Assembly (NCBI GenBank): GCA_050954505.1
Contig: JBPBPY010000413.1
Span: 1-5,749, forward strand
From: JAQGMO01 sp050954505
Lineage (GTDB): Bacteria > Pseudomonadota > Gammaproteobacteria > Burkholderiales > Burkholderiaceae_D
Direction: 5' to 3'
DNA length: 5,749 nt
The translations under genes and the position numbers were made by a program. Below are positions 1-5,710 of this stretch, one piece after another. Each line of letters begins with the position of its first letter. Position 1 is the stretch's first letter. The notes beneath the pieces are model-generated. The model made no database searches. It had not been told where the DNA came from and saw nothing but the letters and a program-made list of their open reading frames with translations.

Positions 1-1184
1 TCGGCTGTCATCGCGTTTTGCCGGAAAGTGGCATTGCGGCCCAAAGCAATATCGCCGGACGTTTTCGCCATATCGATGTTTGGATTCTTGATAAAAGCGT
101 CGGCAAGCAACCCGGCAGTGCGGCTGTTAAGTCGGTTCGGATCGAGCCGGCCAGTAGTGACAGCGCCGTTTTCACCGAAGAGGGCCTCGTTCTGCTGCGT
201 TGAAAGCCCGCTCATCCCGCGCGAACCGCCCGAACTCCCGCCGCCCCCGCTCGCTGCCTGCCGTGCCGCAACCATGTTTTGTACTTGAATCTGGGTGCGG
301 TTATTTGCGACCGTATTTGCGCTCGGCGTTGTGTATTCCATTTGCTTATCCGCAGAAATTCCTGAGGACTGAATTTGTTTTAGGTAAGCAGGAATGTCTT
401 TTGGGTCTGCTGGGATGTCATCGATATACCCTTGAACATCATCCTTTGGAATCAGCCCTTGCGCGCCCATGGAACGGAAAAAACTGACAGCCTGGGTTGC
501 TTTTACACCCGGTTTAGCCAGCGCCCCAGCGCGTGCGGCGACAGCATTGAGATTTTTTGTCGCTGCATCGGCTCCCGCGGAACTGGCTTCCGCTTCTTTT
601 TTTGCCAAGCTGGCCGGAGCCTCGTCCTGCGACTGTTGAACGGTGTTCATCTTCGAGATGTTGTCGACAATCTTGTCGCCACCCGGAATTGTTGACAGTC
701 GAATCCCGAACAGTGTCTTTGCAAACTCCGGATGATCCCGTGTCATTTGCGCCAGAGTTTCCCACTCTTGAATTTTTTTAGGATCAGCGCCGGACGCTTT
801 CATTCCGGCCACGGTCTTATCAGCCAATGCAGCAGCGACTTCTGGCTGGCCGCTTGTCGCGGCACTGTACATTTGTGAGACGGTGCTTAAAGCGTTTTGC
901 TGCTGGTCAGTATTGAGCATTTCATAGGACTGCTTCAATTGTTCGCGCATTGTGGCTGGCAAGAGTGCTGTTGCTTTCGCATAATCGGCTGCGCCCGCAT
1001 TGGGGTTCGATACTAAATCTTGCAGTACTTGCTTTTGCTGGACCTGCTGCTGCAGCTCCACCTGCTTTTGCGCCTGCGCCGCCTGATCATCCCGAAGCGC
1101 GGCGCCACCTGCGTAGCCCTGCACGAAACTGTTGACTGCGTTTGCCGGATTCGTTACTTCCGGCTGAAAATTGATTTCGTCCAT
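1..1184 (-). CDS. Large phage ejection-type protein, N-terminal 394 codons (partial at left edge)
   Basis: From the ATG at 1184-1182 the minus strand stays open to the left edge: 394 full codons and no stop. A GAGGA ribosome binding site (1193-1189) sits 5 nt upstream, merged with the previous gene's TGA. The protein opens MDEINFQPEVTNPANAV, then has a Gln-rich helical stretch (33-56, e.g. QVELQQQVQQKQ), a long mostly alpha-helical region (60-310), a Gly/Ser hinge (GGGGSSGGSRG, 313-323), and a module with RLNSRTAGLLADAFIKNPN (351-369) and RNATFRQNAM (383-392). No signal peptide, membrane helix or lysozyme motif is visible in the part present. Its place directly after the gp7-like gene matches P22 gp20 (471 aa), a DNA ejection protein. 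The assignment rests on gene order and composition; the C-terminus, where a peptidoglycan hydrolase could lie, is outside the window. Confidence 0.78.
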   Translation of the reverse strand, partial: MDEINFQPEVTNPANAVNSFVQGYAGGAALRDDQAAQAQKQVELQQQVQQKQVLQDLVSNPNAGAADYAKATALLPATMREQLKQSYEMLNTDQQQNALSTVSQMYSAATSGQPEVAAALADKTVAGMKASGADPKKIQEWETLAQMTRDHPEFAKTLFGIRLSTIPGGDKIVDNISKMNTVQQSQDEAPASLAKKEAEASSAGADAATKNLNAVAARAGALAKPGVKATQAVSFFRSMGAQGLIPKDDVQGYIDDIPADPKDIPAYLKQIQSSGISADKQMEYTTPSANTVANNRTQIQVQNMVAARQAASGGGGSSGGSRGMSGLSTQQNEALFGENGAVTTGRLDPNRLNSRTAGLLADAFIKNPNIDMAKTSGDIALGRNATFRQNAMTA

Positions 1185-1191
1185 GTTGTCC

Positions 1192-2169
1192 TCAAAGGCC
1201 GGTAGAGAATTCGGAACCGGTGTAGCCGCCCGTGTTGTAGGTTGGCGCACTTGTGCCGCCGAAGAGTTTTGACAGCGCACCTGACCCGGCCAATTGCCCG
1301 ATGCTGCTAGCGGCTCCATTGGCCAAGCCGGATGTCACTTGTCCCTGCGCCAGCGCCGCGTTTGCGGCTGTAGTGCCGTTGGATGACAGTGCGGTATTGA
1401 CGGCGCCGGTTGTAGCCAGCCCTGCCGTGCCAACACCGGCAGCAGCGTTTTGCCCCATCGTGCTCAGGCCGGACAGCCGGCTGTACTGCTGGTCGATCAG
1501 GCTTTGCAGCAGGGCTGGCCGGTATTGACCTAGTGCCGCCTGGGCATTGCCGCCGCGCAGCCCGCCAGTCGCTGATGCGTTTTGCAGGATGCCGTTCTCA
1601 CCCTGCTGGGCCAGCGCATTGAACTGCGCCGAGTTTTGGATTCCGTCGATCGACGCCTGCTGCGCTGCATTTCCGTTCAAGCCGAGCATGTCCTGCTGCG
1701 CCTGCAATGAGCCGCCCTGCATCGCGCCAGTCTGTGAGGTGAACTGCGCCTGGGTCGGCGCCACCGGTGCGGCAGTGAGGCCATTCGATGCTGCGCCGGG
1801 CGCGGCGGCGTCCGGTATCCAGGTGTTGTCGCCGGGGTTGGTCGAATTGCCATCCCAATGCCCGCCGGCCGAAGCTGTTTTCGCAACTCCCCCTTGTCCG
1901 TTCCACTGTGAAAGCTGGTTCTGGTAGTTCGTCATTGCCGCGTTGTAGCCGGCCTGGTCGAAGCTGGATGTAGGCGTGCCGCTACCGGCCTGCACGTAGG
2001 GCGACAACAGCTTTTGAATGGATGCGAACTGTGCTTGTGAATTGGCGATGCTCTGGTTATTCGCGTCGGTCTTCGCTTGCGATGCGCTGTCAATTGCACT
2101 GCTTTGCGCCCCTGATGAAATGACGCTACCGACAAGCCCGACGCCTGCGGCAACTAAGCCTACTGACAT
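1192..2169 (-). CDS. Phage DNA ejection/transfer protein, gp7-like (325 aa)
   Basis: The start ATG (2169-2167) has GAGG 7 nt upstream and overlaps the previous gene by 10 nt. Residues 2-20 (SVGLVAAGVGLVGSVISSG) form a Gly-spaced hydrophobic helix, a common opening for podovirus pilot proteins. Residues 21-60 are polar, Gln/Ser/Asn-rich and helical, leading to LLSPYVQAGSG (54-64). The most conserved part of the family follows at about 156-250: QAQQDMLGLNG, AQFNALAQQGENGILQNASA, TGGLRGGN and SRLSGLSTMGQNAAAGV. The last 75 residues are Gly/Ala/Ser-rich. Between 64 and about 148 lies a low-complexity, Pro/Gly/Trp-containing segment that looks inserted. By family knowledge such proteins are packaged in the head and leave with the DNA to help it cross the cell envelope; P22 gp7 is the position-equivalent. 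Its TGA stop is 7 nt before the next start. Confidence 0.82.
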   Translation of the reverse strand: MSVGLVAAGVGLVGSVISSGAQSSAIDSASQAKTDANNQSIANSQAQFASIQKLLSPYVQAGSGTPTSSFDQAGYNAAMTNYQNQLSQWNGQGGVAKTASAGGHWDGNSTNPGDNTWIPDAAAPGAASNGLTAAPVAPTQAQFTSQTGAMQGGSLQAQQDMLGLNGNAAQQASIDGIQNSAQFNALAQQGENGILQNASATGGLRGGNAQAALGQYRPALLQSLIDQQYSRLSGLSTMGQNAAAGVGTAGLATTGAVNTALSSNGTTAANAALAQGQVTSGLANGAASSIGQLAGSGALSKLFGGTSAPTYNTGGYTGSEFSTGL

Positions 2170-2687
2170 GGTTGAACCTCTTGAGTTGTGAGTTGGTTGA
2201 GAAGATCGAATTCTTCGATGCTGTCGTATGCGATGGCCGATTCGATGCGCGCTAGATCGGTTTCGTCAGTGCGGAAAATGTTGATGAAAACCGTGTCTTG
2301 GTGGGCGAAACCAATTTTCTGCGTGCCTGCGCGGGACACTGCAGAGCTGCCTGCAGTCACGCGGCCGGAACCATCCTCGGTCATGACACTGATATCGCCG
2401 GTCGACACAATGTTGATGCAGTCCAGGCGGTGAGCTTTCCCAATCAGCAACGTGCCTTTCGGGATGAACATCTCGCGCATGTAGACGCCATCCAAGAATG
2501 TGTGTTTCACCGGCGGAAGTTCGGCAGTGCCGACAATGGCCATGAGGTCGCGCGCCATCTTCCGGATGAAATCGCGGACGATGATGGCAGGTGCGCCGTT
2601 GTGGTGGAATTCGATTGCGCCGGTTGCGGCATCGATGGACATCAATTGCGAGTGCGAAGACGCACTGAGCGCTTGTGGTTGCAGCAT
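2160..2687 (-). CDS. Cupin-like phage protein (175 aa)
   Basis: The start is the ATG at 2687-2685 (MLQPQALS...), chosen by its ribosome binding site. The N-terminal third (1-60) is mostly helical, with a basic RDFIRKMARDLM stretch (38-49). From about 65 the chain follows the layout of cupin-like proteins found in many phage virion operons: FLDGVYMREMFIPKGTLLIGKAHR (64-87), CINIVSTGDISVMTEDG (90-106), then AGTQKIGFAHQDTVFINIFRTDETDL (120-145). The usual G.H...H.NI and late H ligand positions appear here as H86, C90 and F138, so metal binding may be lost. In P22 the corresponding slot between the needle and ejection genes holds gene 14, a head-assembly factor, but I cannot show sequence similarity. 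The role in the phage is unknown. The TAG stop overlaps the next gene by 10 nt, indicating coupled translation. Confidence 0.78.
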   Translation of the reverse strand: MLQPQALSASSHSQLMSIDAATGAIEFHHNGAPAIIVRDFIRKMARDLMAIVGTAELPPVKHTFLDGVYMREMFIPKGTLLIGKAHRLDCINIVSTGDISVMTEDGSGRVTAGSSAVSRAGTQKIGFAHQDTVFINIFRTDETDLARIESAIAYDSIEEFDLLNQLTTQEVQPCQ

Positions 2688-2690
2688 CAC

Positions 2691-2697
2691 TTCTCCC
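2691..2697 (-). promoter_or_regulatory. Ribosome binding site fixing the start of the cupin-like gene
   Basis: GGGAGAA on the minus strand (2697-2691) lies just ahead of the ATG at 2687-2685, with 5 nt between its GGAG core and the start. An in-frame ATG four codons upstream (2699-2697) overlaps this site and has no Shine-Dalgarno sequence of its own, so the downstream ATG is the better start. Confidence 0.65.
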
Positions 2698-2736
2698 ATG
2701 TATGGGGATTTGTGAGCTGCTGGCGGCTCGGTCGGC

Positions 2737-2767
2737 TCAGCTAACGCAGGCTGGCTGCGCTGGCTGA
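2737..2767. repeat. 31-bp inverted repeat (hairpin or operator-like) in the intergenic gap
   Basis: Positions 2737-2749 and 2755-2767 form an inverted repeat with 11 of 13 Watson-Crick pairs around a 5-nt centre (2750-2754). In minus-strand RNA one of the two exceptions becomes a G-U pair, leaving a single C-A mismatch. The repeat begins directly next to the candidate -10 box and spans the predicted transcription start. No U-tract follows on either strand, so it is not a standard intrinsic terminator. It could be an operator, a 5'-terminal stabilising stem, or a processing stem between the two gene groups. Confidence 0.6.
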
Positions 2768-2796
2768 ATTATGCGGGGGTTTGTTTACGGTTGCAA
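2768..2796 (-). promoter_or_regulatory. Candidate sigma70 promoter ahead of the cupin-like and ejection genes
   Basis: The minus strand carries TTGCAA (2796-2791, 4/6 to TTGACA), a 17-nt spacer, and CATAAT (2773-2768, 5/6 to TATAAT). The spacing is ideal, and the element lies in the only intergenic gap of the window, just after the stop at 2802. Transcription would begin near 2761 and give a leader of about 70 nt before the 2687 start. The spacer holds a run of five C. It could supplement read-through from the upstream late promoter. This is seen by eye only, and such matches also arise by chance. Confidence 0.35.
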
Positions 2797-2801
2797 ACTT
2801 T

Positions 2802-3128
2802 TTAAGCAGAGTACAGCACGCCGTCGAGCTGGTGCACGGTGATGCCGGCAGCGCTGGCCATGCCGCGCAAGGTGTCGCCCGATGCCAGAGTGGGCACATC
2901 GATATCCAGATAATCGCTGCCAGCGATGGACTTCGCGCTGAGGCAGGCATTGCCGGCGCCGGAGGCTGCAGCAGCGGCGGCGGCATAAAGGCTGACGCTG
3001 ATGGCGGCATTGCTGGTATTCGTTAAGCGAACCCGGCCATTTTTCAAGACTGCCGAAGCCGTGTAAATGACGGATGCGGCCGTGCCAAGAGAGAGCGGGG
3101 CAAACAGTTGCTGAATGGTGATGGCCAT
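2802..3128 (-). CDS. Small phage virion-type protein (108 aa) with a 7-Ala run
   Basis: The start ATG (3128-3126) is 2 nt after the upstream TAA, with a weak GAGA ribosome binding site inside that gene's last codons. The opening MAITIQQLFAPLSLGTAA and later RVRLTNTSNAAISVSLY (32-48), SAKSIAGSDYLDIDVPTLASGD (64-85) and a closing ITVHQLDGVLYS (96-107) match the strand-turn pattern of a widespread family of roughly 100-aa phage proteins of unknown role, probably a beta-sandwich on the virion surface. Residues 49-55 are seven consecutive alanines in a loop position where relatives usually have Gly/Ser/Thr. The general pattern resembles the 103-aa protein at 5397-5708 (beta-rich, ending in a hydrophobic strand), but I see no convincing sequence identity between them. 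It is the last gene before the 114-bp intergenic gap. Confidence 0.75.
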   Translation of the reverse strand: MAITIQQLFAPLSLGTAASVIYTASAVLKNGRVRLTNTSNAAISVSLYAAAAAAASGAGNACLSAKSIAGSDYLDIDVPTLASGDTLRGMASAAGITVHQLDGVLYSA

Positions 3129-3130
3129 GA

Positions 3131-3505
3131 TTATCTCGATGTGAAAAGGATGGATTGGAGTTCTTCGACCTGGCGCCGCAGCTTGTCAATCGCGGCATTG
3201 CTGCTGCGCTGGGTCTGCAGCAGCGCTTCAACCTGCCGGGCAAGAGCTTGTGCAGCGGCTGCGGTGGCATTGGCGGCTGCGGCTGCTGAGGTAACTGCAG
3301 CGGCGGCATCGGATGCGTTATTGGCCAGCCCGATAGCCGTGGTTGCTGCGGCCAGCGCCTGTGCGGCGGTGGCAATCGTATCCTCCGACAATTTCGGAAT
3401 AGTCGCGGCCACGACCTGGACGTTTTCGAAGACCTTGATGGCTTTCGGTGTCTTGAAAATCTCCTGCAGCTCTGCGCGAGTGAGTGAAACCGGTGTGTCA
3501 GCCAT
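3131..3505 (-). CDS. Ala-rich coiled-coil phage structural protein (124 aa), possible tail-needle/plug analogue
   Basis: I chose the ATG at 3505-3503 (MADTPVSLTRAELQ...), which has a GAGG 7 nt upstream. An in-frame ATG 16 codons earlier lies wholly inside the gp10-like gene. The N-terminal 30 residues (LTRAELQEIFKTPKAIKVFE, 8-27) look like a conserved short helical module seen in small phage virion proteins. Residues 43-90 are extremely Ala/Thr/Asn-rich with no proline, suggesting a long helix. Residues 88-120 (LARQVEALL...IDKLRRQVEELQSIL) show heptad spacing of Leu, Val and Ile, as expected for a trimeric or dimeric coiled coil. It sits directly after the gp10-like gene, where P22 encodes the coiled-coil tail needle gp26, but it is about half that length (233 aa in P22) and I see no clear sequence match. 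A needle, plug or fibre-trimerisation role is therefore inference. Confidence 0.78.
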   Translation of the reverse strand: MADTPVSLTRAELQEIFKTPKAIKVFENVQVVAATIPKLSEDTIATAAQALAAATTAIGLANNASDAAAAVTSAAAAANATAAAAQALARQVEALLQTQRSSNAAIDKLRRQVEELQSILFTSR

Positions 3506-4916
3506 TGCGCGGCCTCGTGTAAAGCGGCTCGATAGCCATTTCAAGCCGTGCAACCGATAGATGCGCCTCGCTGGTGCCCCGGAATCGCTGAATGCGCCAA
3601 TTGTTCATGACTCCCTGCGTGCGCCAGGCCAGTCGCTTGTCACGCTCGCCCTGCTTGCCGCAAGACTTCGCCTTCTCTTGGCTCCAGGTTGCGCCGTCGT
3701 TCGAATAACTGGCCCACACGACAGGATCGACACCCAGCGGCACCCGGCCAGGCAGGCAGACCAGCTCGAGTTCATGGATGATGCCGCCATTGCCGTCGTT
3801 GTAGACAATCTGCGTACTGAACTCCCATCCAATCACATTGCCGTAGTGCGTCGACACATCGCTGGTCATTTCACCGATGCGGGCCGAAGTCGGATCGCCA
3901 GCAAGCCATTTGTCGTAGCACCAGACCAGGCCGCGGGCGCGATATTGGGAATTGACGCCAATGCCGCTGTCAACGACAAACCATACCTGCTGGCTCAGTG
4001 CAGTGCTGGCCGCCGAGTCGTACACCAGCGTCTGGTCAGGCAGATGAATCAGCAGGTGCTGGTGCGCTTTATCCGACCGGGATTCGACCTTGATGCCGGC
4101 CAGTACCGACTCGGGATAGCTGGCCAGGATCATGTCGACTTCGCGGGTGCTGATCTTGGTGCTGTCGCCGGCAGTCATCAGGTGCACGGCAATGGATTCC
4201 TCGCGGTTGGAGCCGACGAAGGCGAACGAACTGAGGTACTGGCAGTAGGCATGCGTGCCGACCACGCCGCGCGGCACCAGCGCGCCCGGAATGCGCTGAA
4301 AGGGGAAATTGTCGCCGCCAATGTTCTGAAATACCTCGATGGAGTACCGGCCCAGCGCATAGGCTTCGTTTCGCAGCTCATCGATGGCCAAGATCGGATC
4401 GGGATCCGACTCGGCCGACCCATATTTGAGCGGGCTGATTGAATACGGGTCGTTGAGATCGGTGGCAATAATGTAGTTGCCTTCCGTGCTGAGATAGTAG
4501 CCAGCGATCCAGCGCCCATCGATGACTGTGCCGAGGTCTGGATCGGTAACCTGCACCAGCGTGCTGCCATCCCAGTAGTACAGCCGGCCGCCAGACCAGA
4601 TTGCCAGGCGGTCAAAGCCATAGTCCATCGTGGCCAGGCCGCCGGCACCGACATCGCCCAAGATGGTGACCGCGCCAGCAGCATCAATGCGCACCAGCTT
4701 CGTGCCCATGACCCGGTACATTTGAGAGTTCCAGCGGATGCCGCCTCGATCAATTCCCGGCCCGGTAGCGAACAGCTTGATGCCGTCTGCCGGCCGCAGG
4801 TAGCCGACCGACACCATGCCGGTTGCCGTGGGCACCGGGACCAGATTGCGCGGATAAGCGACGCGGTAGTCGCCGGCCTCGGTCGTGTACATGCCGCTCA
4901 GGATTGGGATTTTCAT
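3498..4916 (-). CDS. P22 gp10-like packaged DNA stabilization protein / tail accessory factor
   Basis: The product is 472 aa when started at the ATG at 4916-4914 (MKIPILSGMYTT...); I recall P22 gp10 as also 472 aa. An in-frame ATG 52 codons upstream is rejected because it lies deep inside the previous gene and codes a non-conserved, Cys/Arg-rich extension. Landmarks shared with P22 gp10 from memory occur in the same order: YLR..(D/P)GI (39-46), YRVMGTKL (67-74), GDVGAGGLATM (87-97), ATDLNDPYSISPLKY followed by an acidic SDPDPILAI segment (151-178), IEVFQ (193-197), and LLIHLPDQTLVYDSAAS (288-304). In P22, gp10 binds the gp4-filled portal vertex after packaging, helps hold DNA in the head, and forms the site to which the tail needle and tailspike attach. 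The start overlaps the previous stop by 1 nt, and the end overlaps the next gene by 8 nt. The family assignment is strong; the exact role here is by homology. Confidence 0.88.
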   Translation of the reverse strand: MKIPILSGMYTTEAGDYRVAYPRNLVPVPTATGMVSVGYLRPADGIKLFATGPGIDRGGIRWNSQMYRVMGTKLVRIDAAGAVTILGDVGAGGLATMDYGFDRLAIWSGGRLYYWDGSTLVQVTDPDLGTVIDGRWIAGYYLSTEGNYIIATDLNDPYSISPLKYGSAESDPDPILAIDELRNEAYALGRYSIEVFQNIGGDNFPFQRIPGALVPRGVVGTHAYCQYLSSFAFVGSNREESIAVHLMTAGDSTKISTREVDMILASYPESVLAGIKVESRSDKAHQHLLIHLPDQTLVYDSAASTALSQQVWFVVDSGIGVNSQYRARGLVWCYDKWLAGDPTSARIGEMTSDVSTHYGNVIGWEFSTQIVYNDGNGGIIHELELVCLPGRVPLGVDPVVWASYSNDGATWSQEKAKSCGKQGERDKRLAWRTQGVMNNWRIQRFRGTSEAHLSVARLEMAIEPLYTRPRNG

Positions 4917-5395
4917 CAGTTTGACGCCTGAATGGCCACGCAGGAAAACTGCGTGCCCTGTGCATTGCCGCTGAATGGGTTGAAGCTGTTGAGCGCAGAA
5001 ATGAGGTTTGTGAGAAGCACCACACCAGCGACATTGGGGAGCGTTTGCGCCTTGCCGCCGTGGATTGTGCAACCGATGTAGTTGAGGTTTGCATCCTGCA
5101 TCCAGCTCTTAACCTCAAAGGTCACCGGCAGATTGTCCGTCTCCTTGTACGCCGTGCACACCACGCCCGGCATCTTCGAAAACGAGCGAGTAAACGTGAT
5201 GGCCACATCGCCATTGACGCCAAGCGTTTGCACCGTGGTGCTGGTCAGCCGCGGGTGCTGGTGATCGCCGCGCGCAGCTTGCCCGGCCGCCCCGGCCGTG
5301 GCGACTACGGCCTCGGGGGGCGGCGCCTGGGTGGTTAGGATCGACTGCAGTTGCTCCAACGTTGGGGGTGCACTTCCGAATCCAGCATCGACCAT
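4916..5395 (-). CDS. Putative phage head/tail fibre-like structural protein (159 aa)
   Basis: I chose the ATG at 5395-5393 (MVDAGFGS...) over one nine codons earlier. It has a strong ribosome binding site (GGAGAGGGG, 5411-5403) at 7 nt spacing and lies 1 nt after the upstream stop, whereas the longer form would overlap that gene. The N-terminal 35 residues are Pro/Ala-rich. Residues 36-50 carry a GAAGQAARGDHQHPR motif resembling the G..G...R.DH.HP collar motif of many phage fibre and adhesin proteins. From about residue 60 the chain is beta-rich (DVAITFTRSF, 63-72; MPGVVCTAY, 75-83; VTFEVKSW, 91-98), ends in FSCVAIQAS (150-158), and broadly resembles H-type lectin-like virion domains. A role in decoration or receptor contact is inferred from these motifs and from its place just upstream of the gp10-like gene. 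Its TGA stop overlaps the next ATG by one base (TGATG). Confidence 0.72.
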   Translation of the reverse strand: MVDAGFGSAPPTLEQLQSILTTQAPPPEAVVATAGAAGQAARGDHQHPRLTSTTVQTLGVNGDVAITFTRSFSKMPGVVCTAYKETDNLPVTFEVKSWMQDANLNYIGCTIHGGKAQTLPNVAGVVLLTNLISALNSFNPFSGNAQGTQFSCVAIQASN

Positions 5396-5396
5396 G

Positions 5397-5708
5397 TCAG
5401 AACCCCTCTCCGGTGCACACATGGACGGTCGTGCCCGCCGACGACAGCAATGTCATCTGGTCGTGCCCGTGCGACTTCGTGATTACGCTCGACAGCCCAC
5501 CCGGCACCGGGAAGTCGCCGGTGGTGGCCACCGTGCCAGGCTGGCTGGTGCCATTGAAACAGTGGACATGAACCAAGCCGCCACCGGTGTTCAGGATGCG
5601 TGCCTGATTGTTTGTCTTGTCGATGCCGACGGTTTGCGCCACGCCGGCGGCCAAGGTGACGATCTGGTTGCTGCCGTAGTGCGGGGAAAATGGTTGACCT
5701 GCCGACAT
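5397..5708 (-). CDS. Small phage virion-type protein (103 aa), hypothetical
   Basis: The 103-aa protein has no signal peptide or membrane segment and is rich in Gly, Thr, Val and His. Its pattern is that of a small beta-sandwich: alternating hydrophobic strands (IVTLAAGVAQTVGI, residues 16-29; ARILNTGGGLVHVHCF, 36-51), a PVPGG turn (67-71), and a closing SSAGTTVHVCTGEGF strand pair (89-103). Small proteins of this pattern are common among phage structural genes, often near the coat protein, and may decorate the head or form a fibre base; that role is inference. The start ATG (5708-5706) follows the previous stop by 2 nt, with an AGGA about 11 nt upstream as a modest ribosome binding site. The stop is 1 nt before the start of the next gene, so the two are probably translationally coupled. 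Confidence 0.75.
   Translation of the reverse strand: MSAGQPFSPHYGSNQIVTLAAGVAQTVGIDKTNNQARILNTGGGLVHVHCFNGTSQPGTVATTGDFPVPGGLSSVITKSHGHDQMTLLSSAGTTVHVCTGEGF
5403..5411 (-). promoter_or_regulatory. Ribosome binding site fixing the start of the 159-aa gene
   Basis: The minus strand reads GGAGAGGGG followed by 7 nt (TTCTGAC, containing the upstream gene's TGA) and then ATG at 5395-5393. This is among the best Shine-Dalgarno matches in the window. It lies inside the last codons of the 103-aa gene, so ribosomes ending there can restart directly. It decides in favour of the shorter reading frame. Confidence 0.7.
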
Positions 5709-5710
5709 GA

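Noticed and set aside
2338..2357. A perfect 7-bp inverted repeat ACTGCAG / CTGCAGT with a 6-nt loop
   Set aside because: It lies inside the coding part of the cupin-like gene, has no U-tract, and is short enough to be chance in GC-rich coding sequence.
2737..2767. Inverted repeat read as a Rho-independent terminator
   Set aside because: Neither strand has a U-run after the stem, so it does not meet the standard form; kept as an inverted repeat of unknown role.
2741..3010. An 89-codon minus-strand frame crossing the intergenic gap
   Set aside because: It overlaps the 108-aa gene in another frame, is dominated by Pro/Ser/Ala with no phage-like pattern, and lacks a good ribosome binding site.
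3235..3300. GCN/GCA-rich repetitive stretch that could be taken for a tandem repeat
   Set aside because: It is explained by the Ala-rich helix of the 124-aa protein with mixed Ala codons; there is no fixed nucleotide repeat unit.
3561..4442. A 293-codon plus-strand open frame opposite the gp10-like gene
   Set aside because: It is the antisense shadow of a gene with strong family landmarks; in GC-biased coding DNA such frames stay open by chance. Its product has no recognisable domain.
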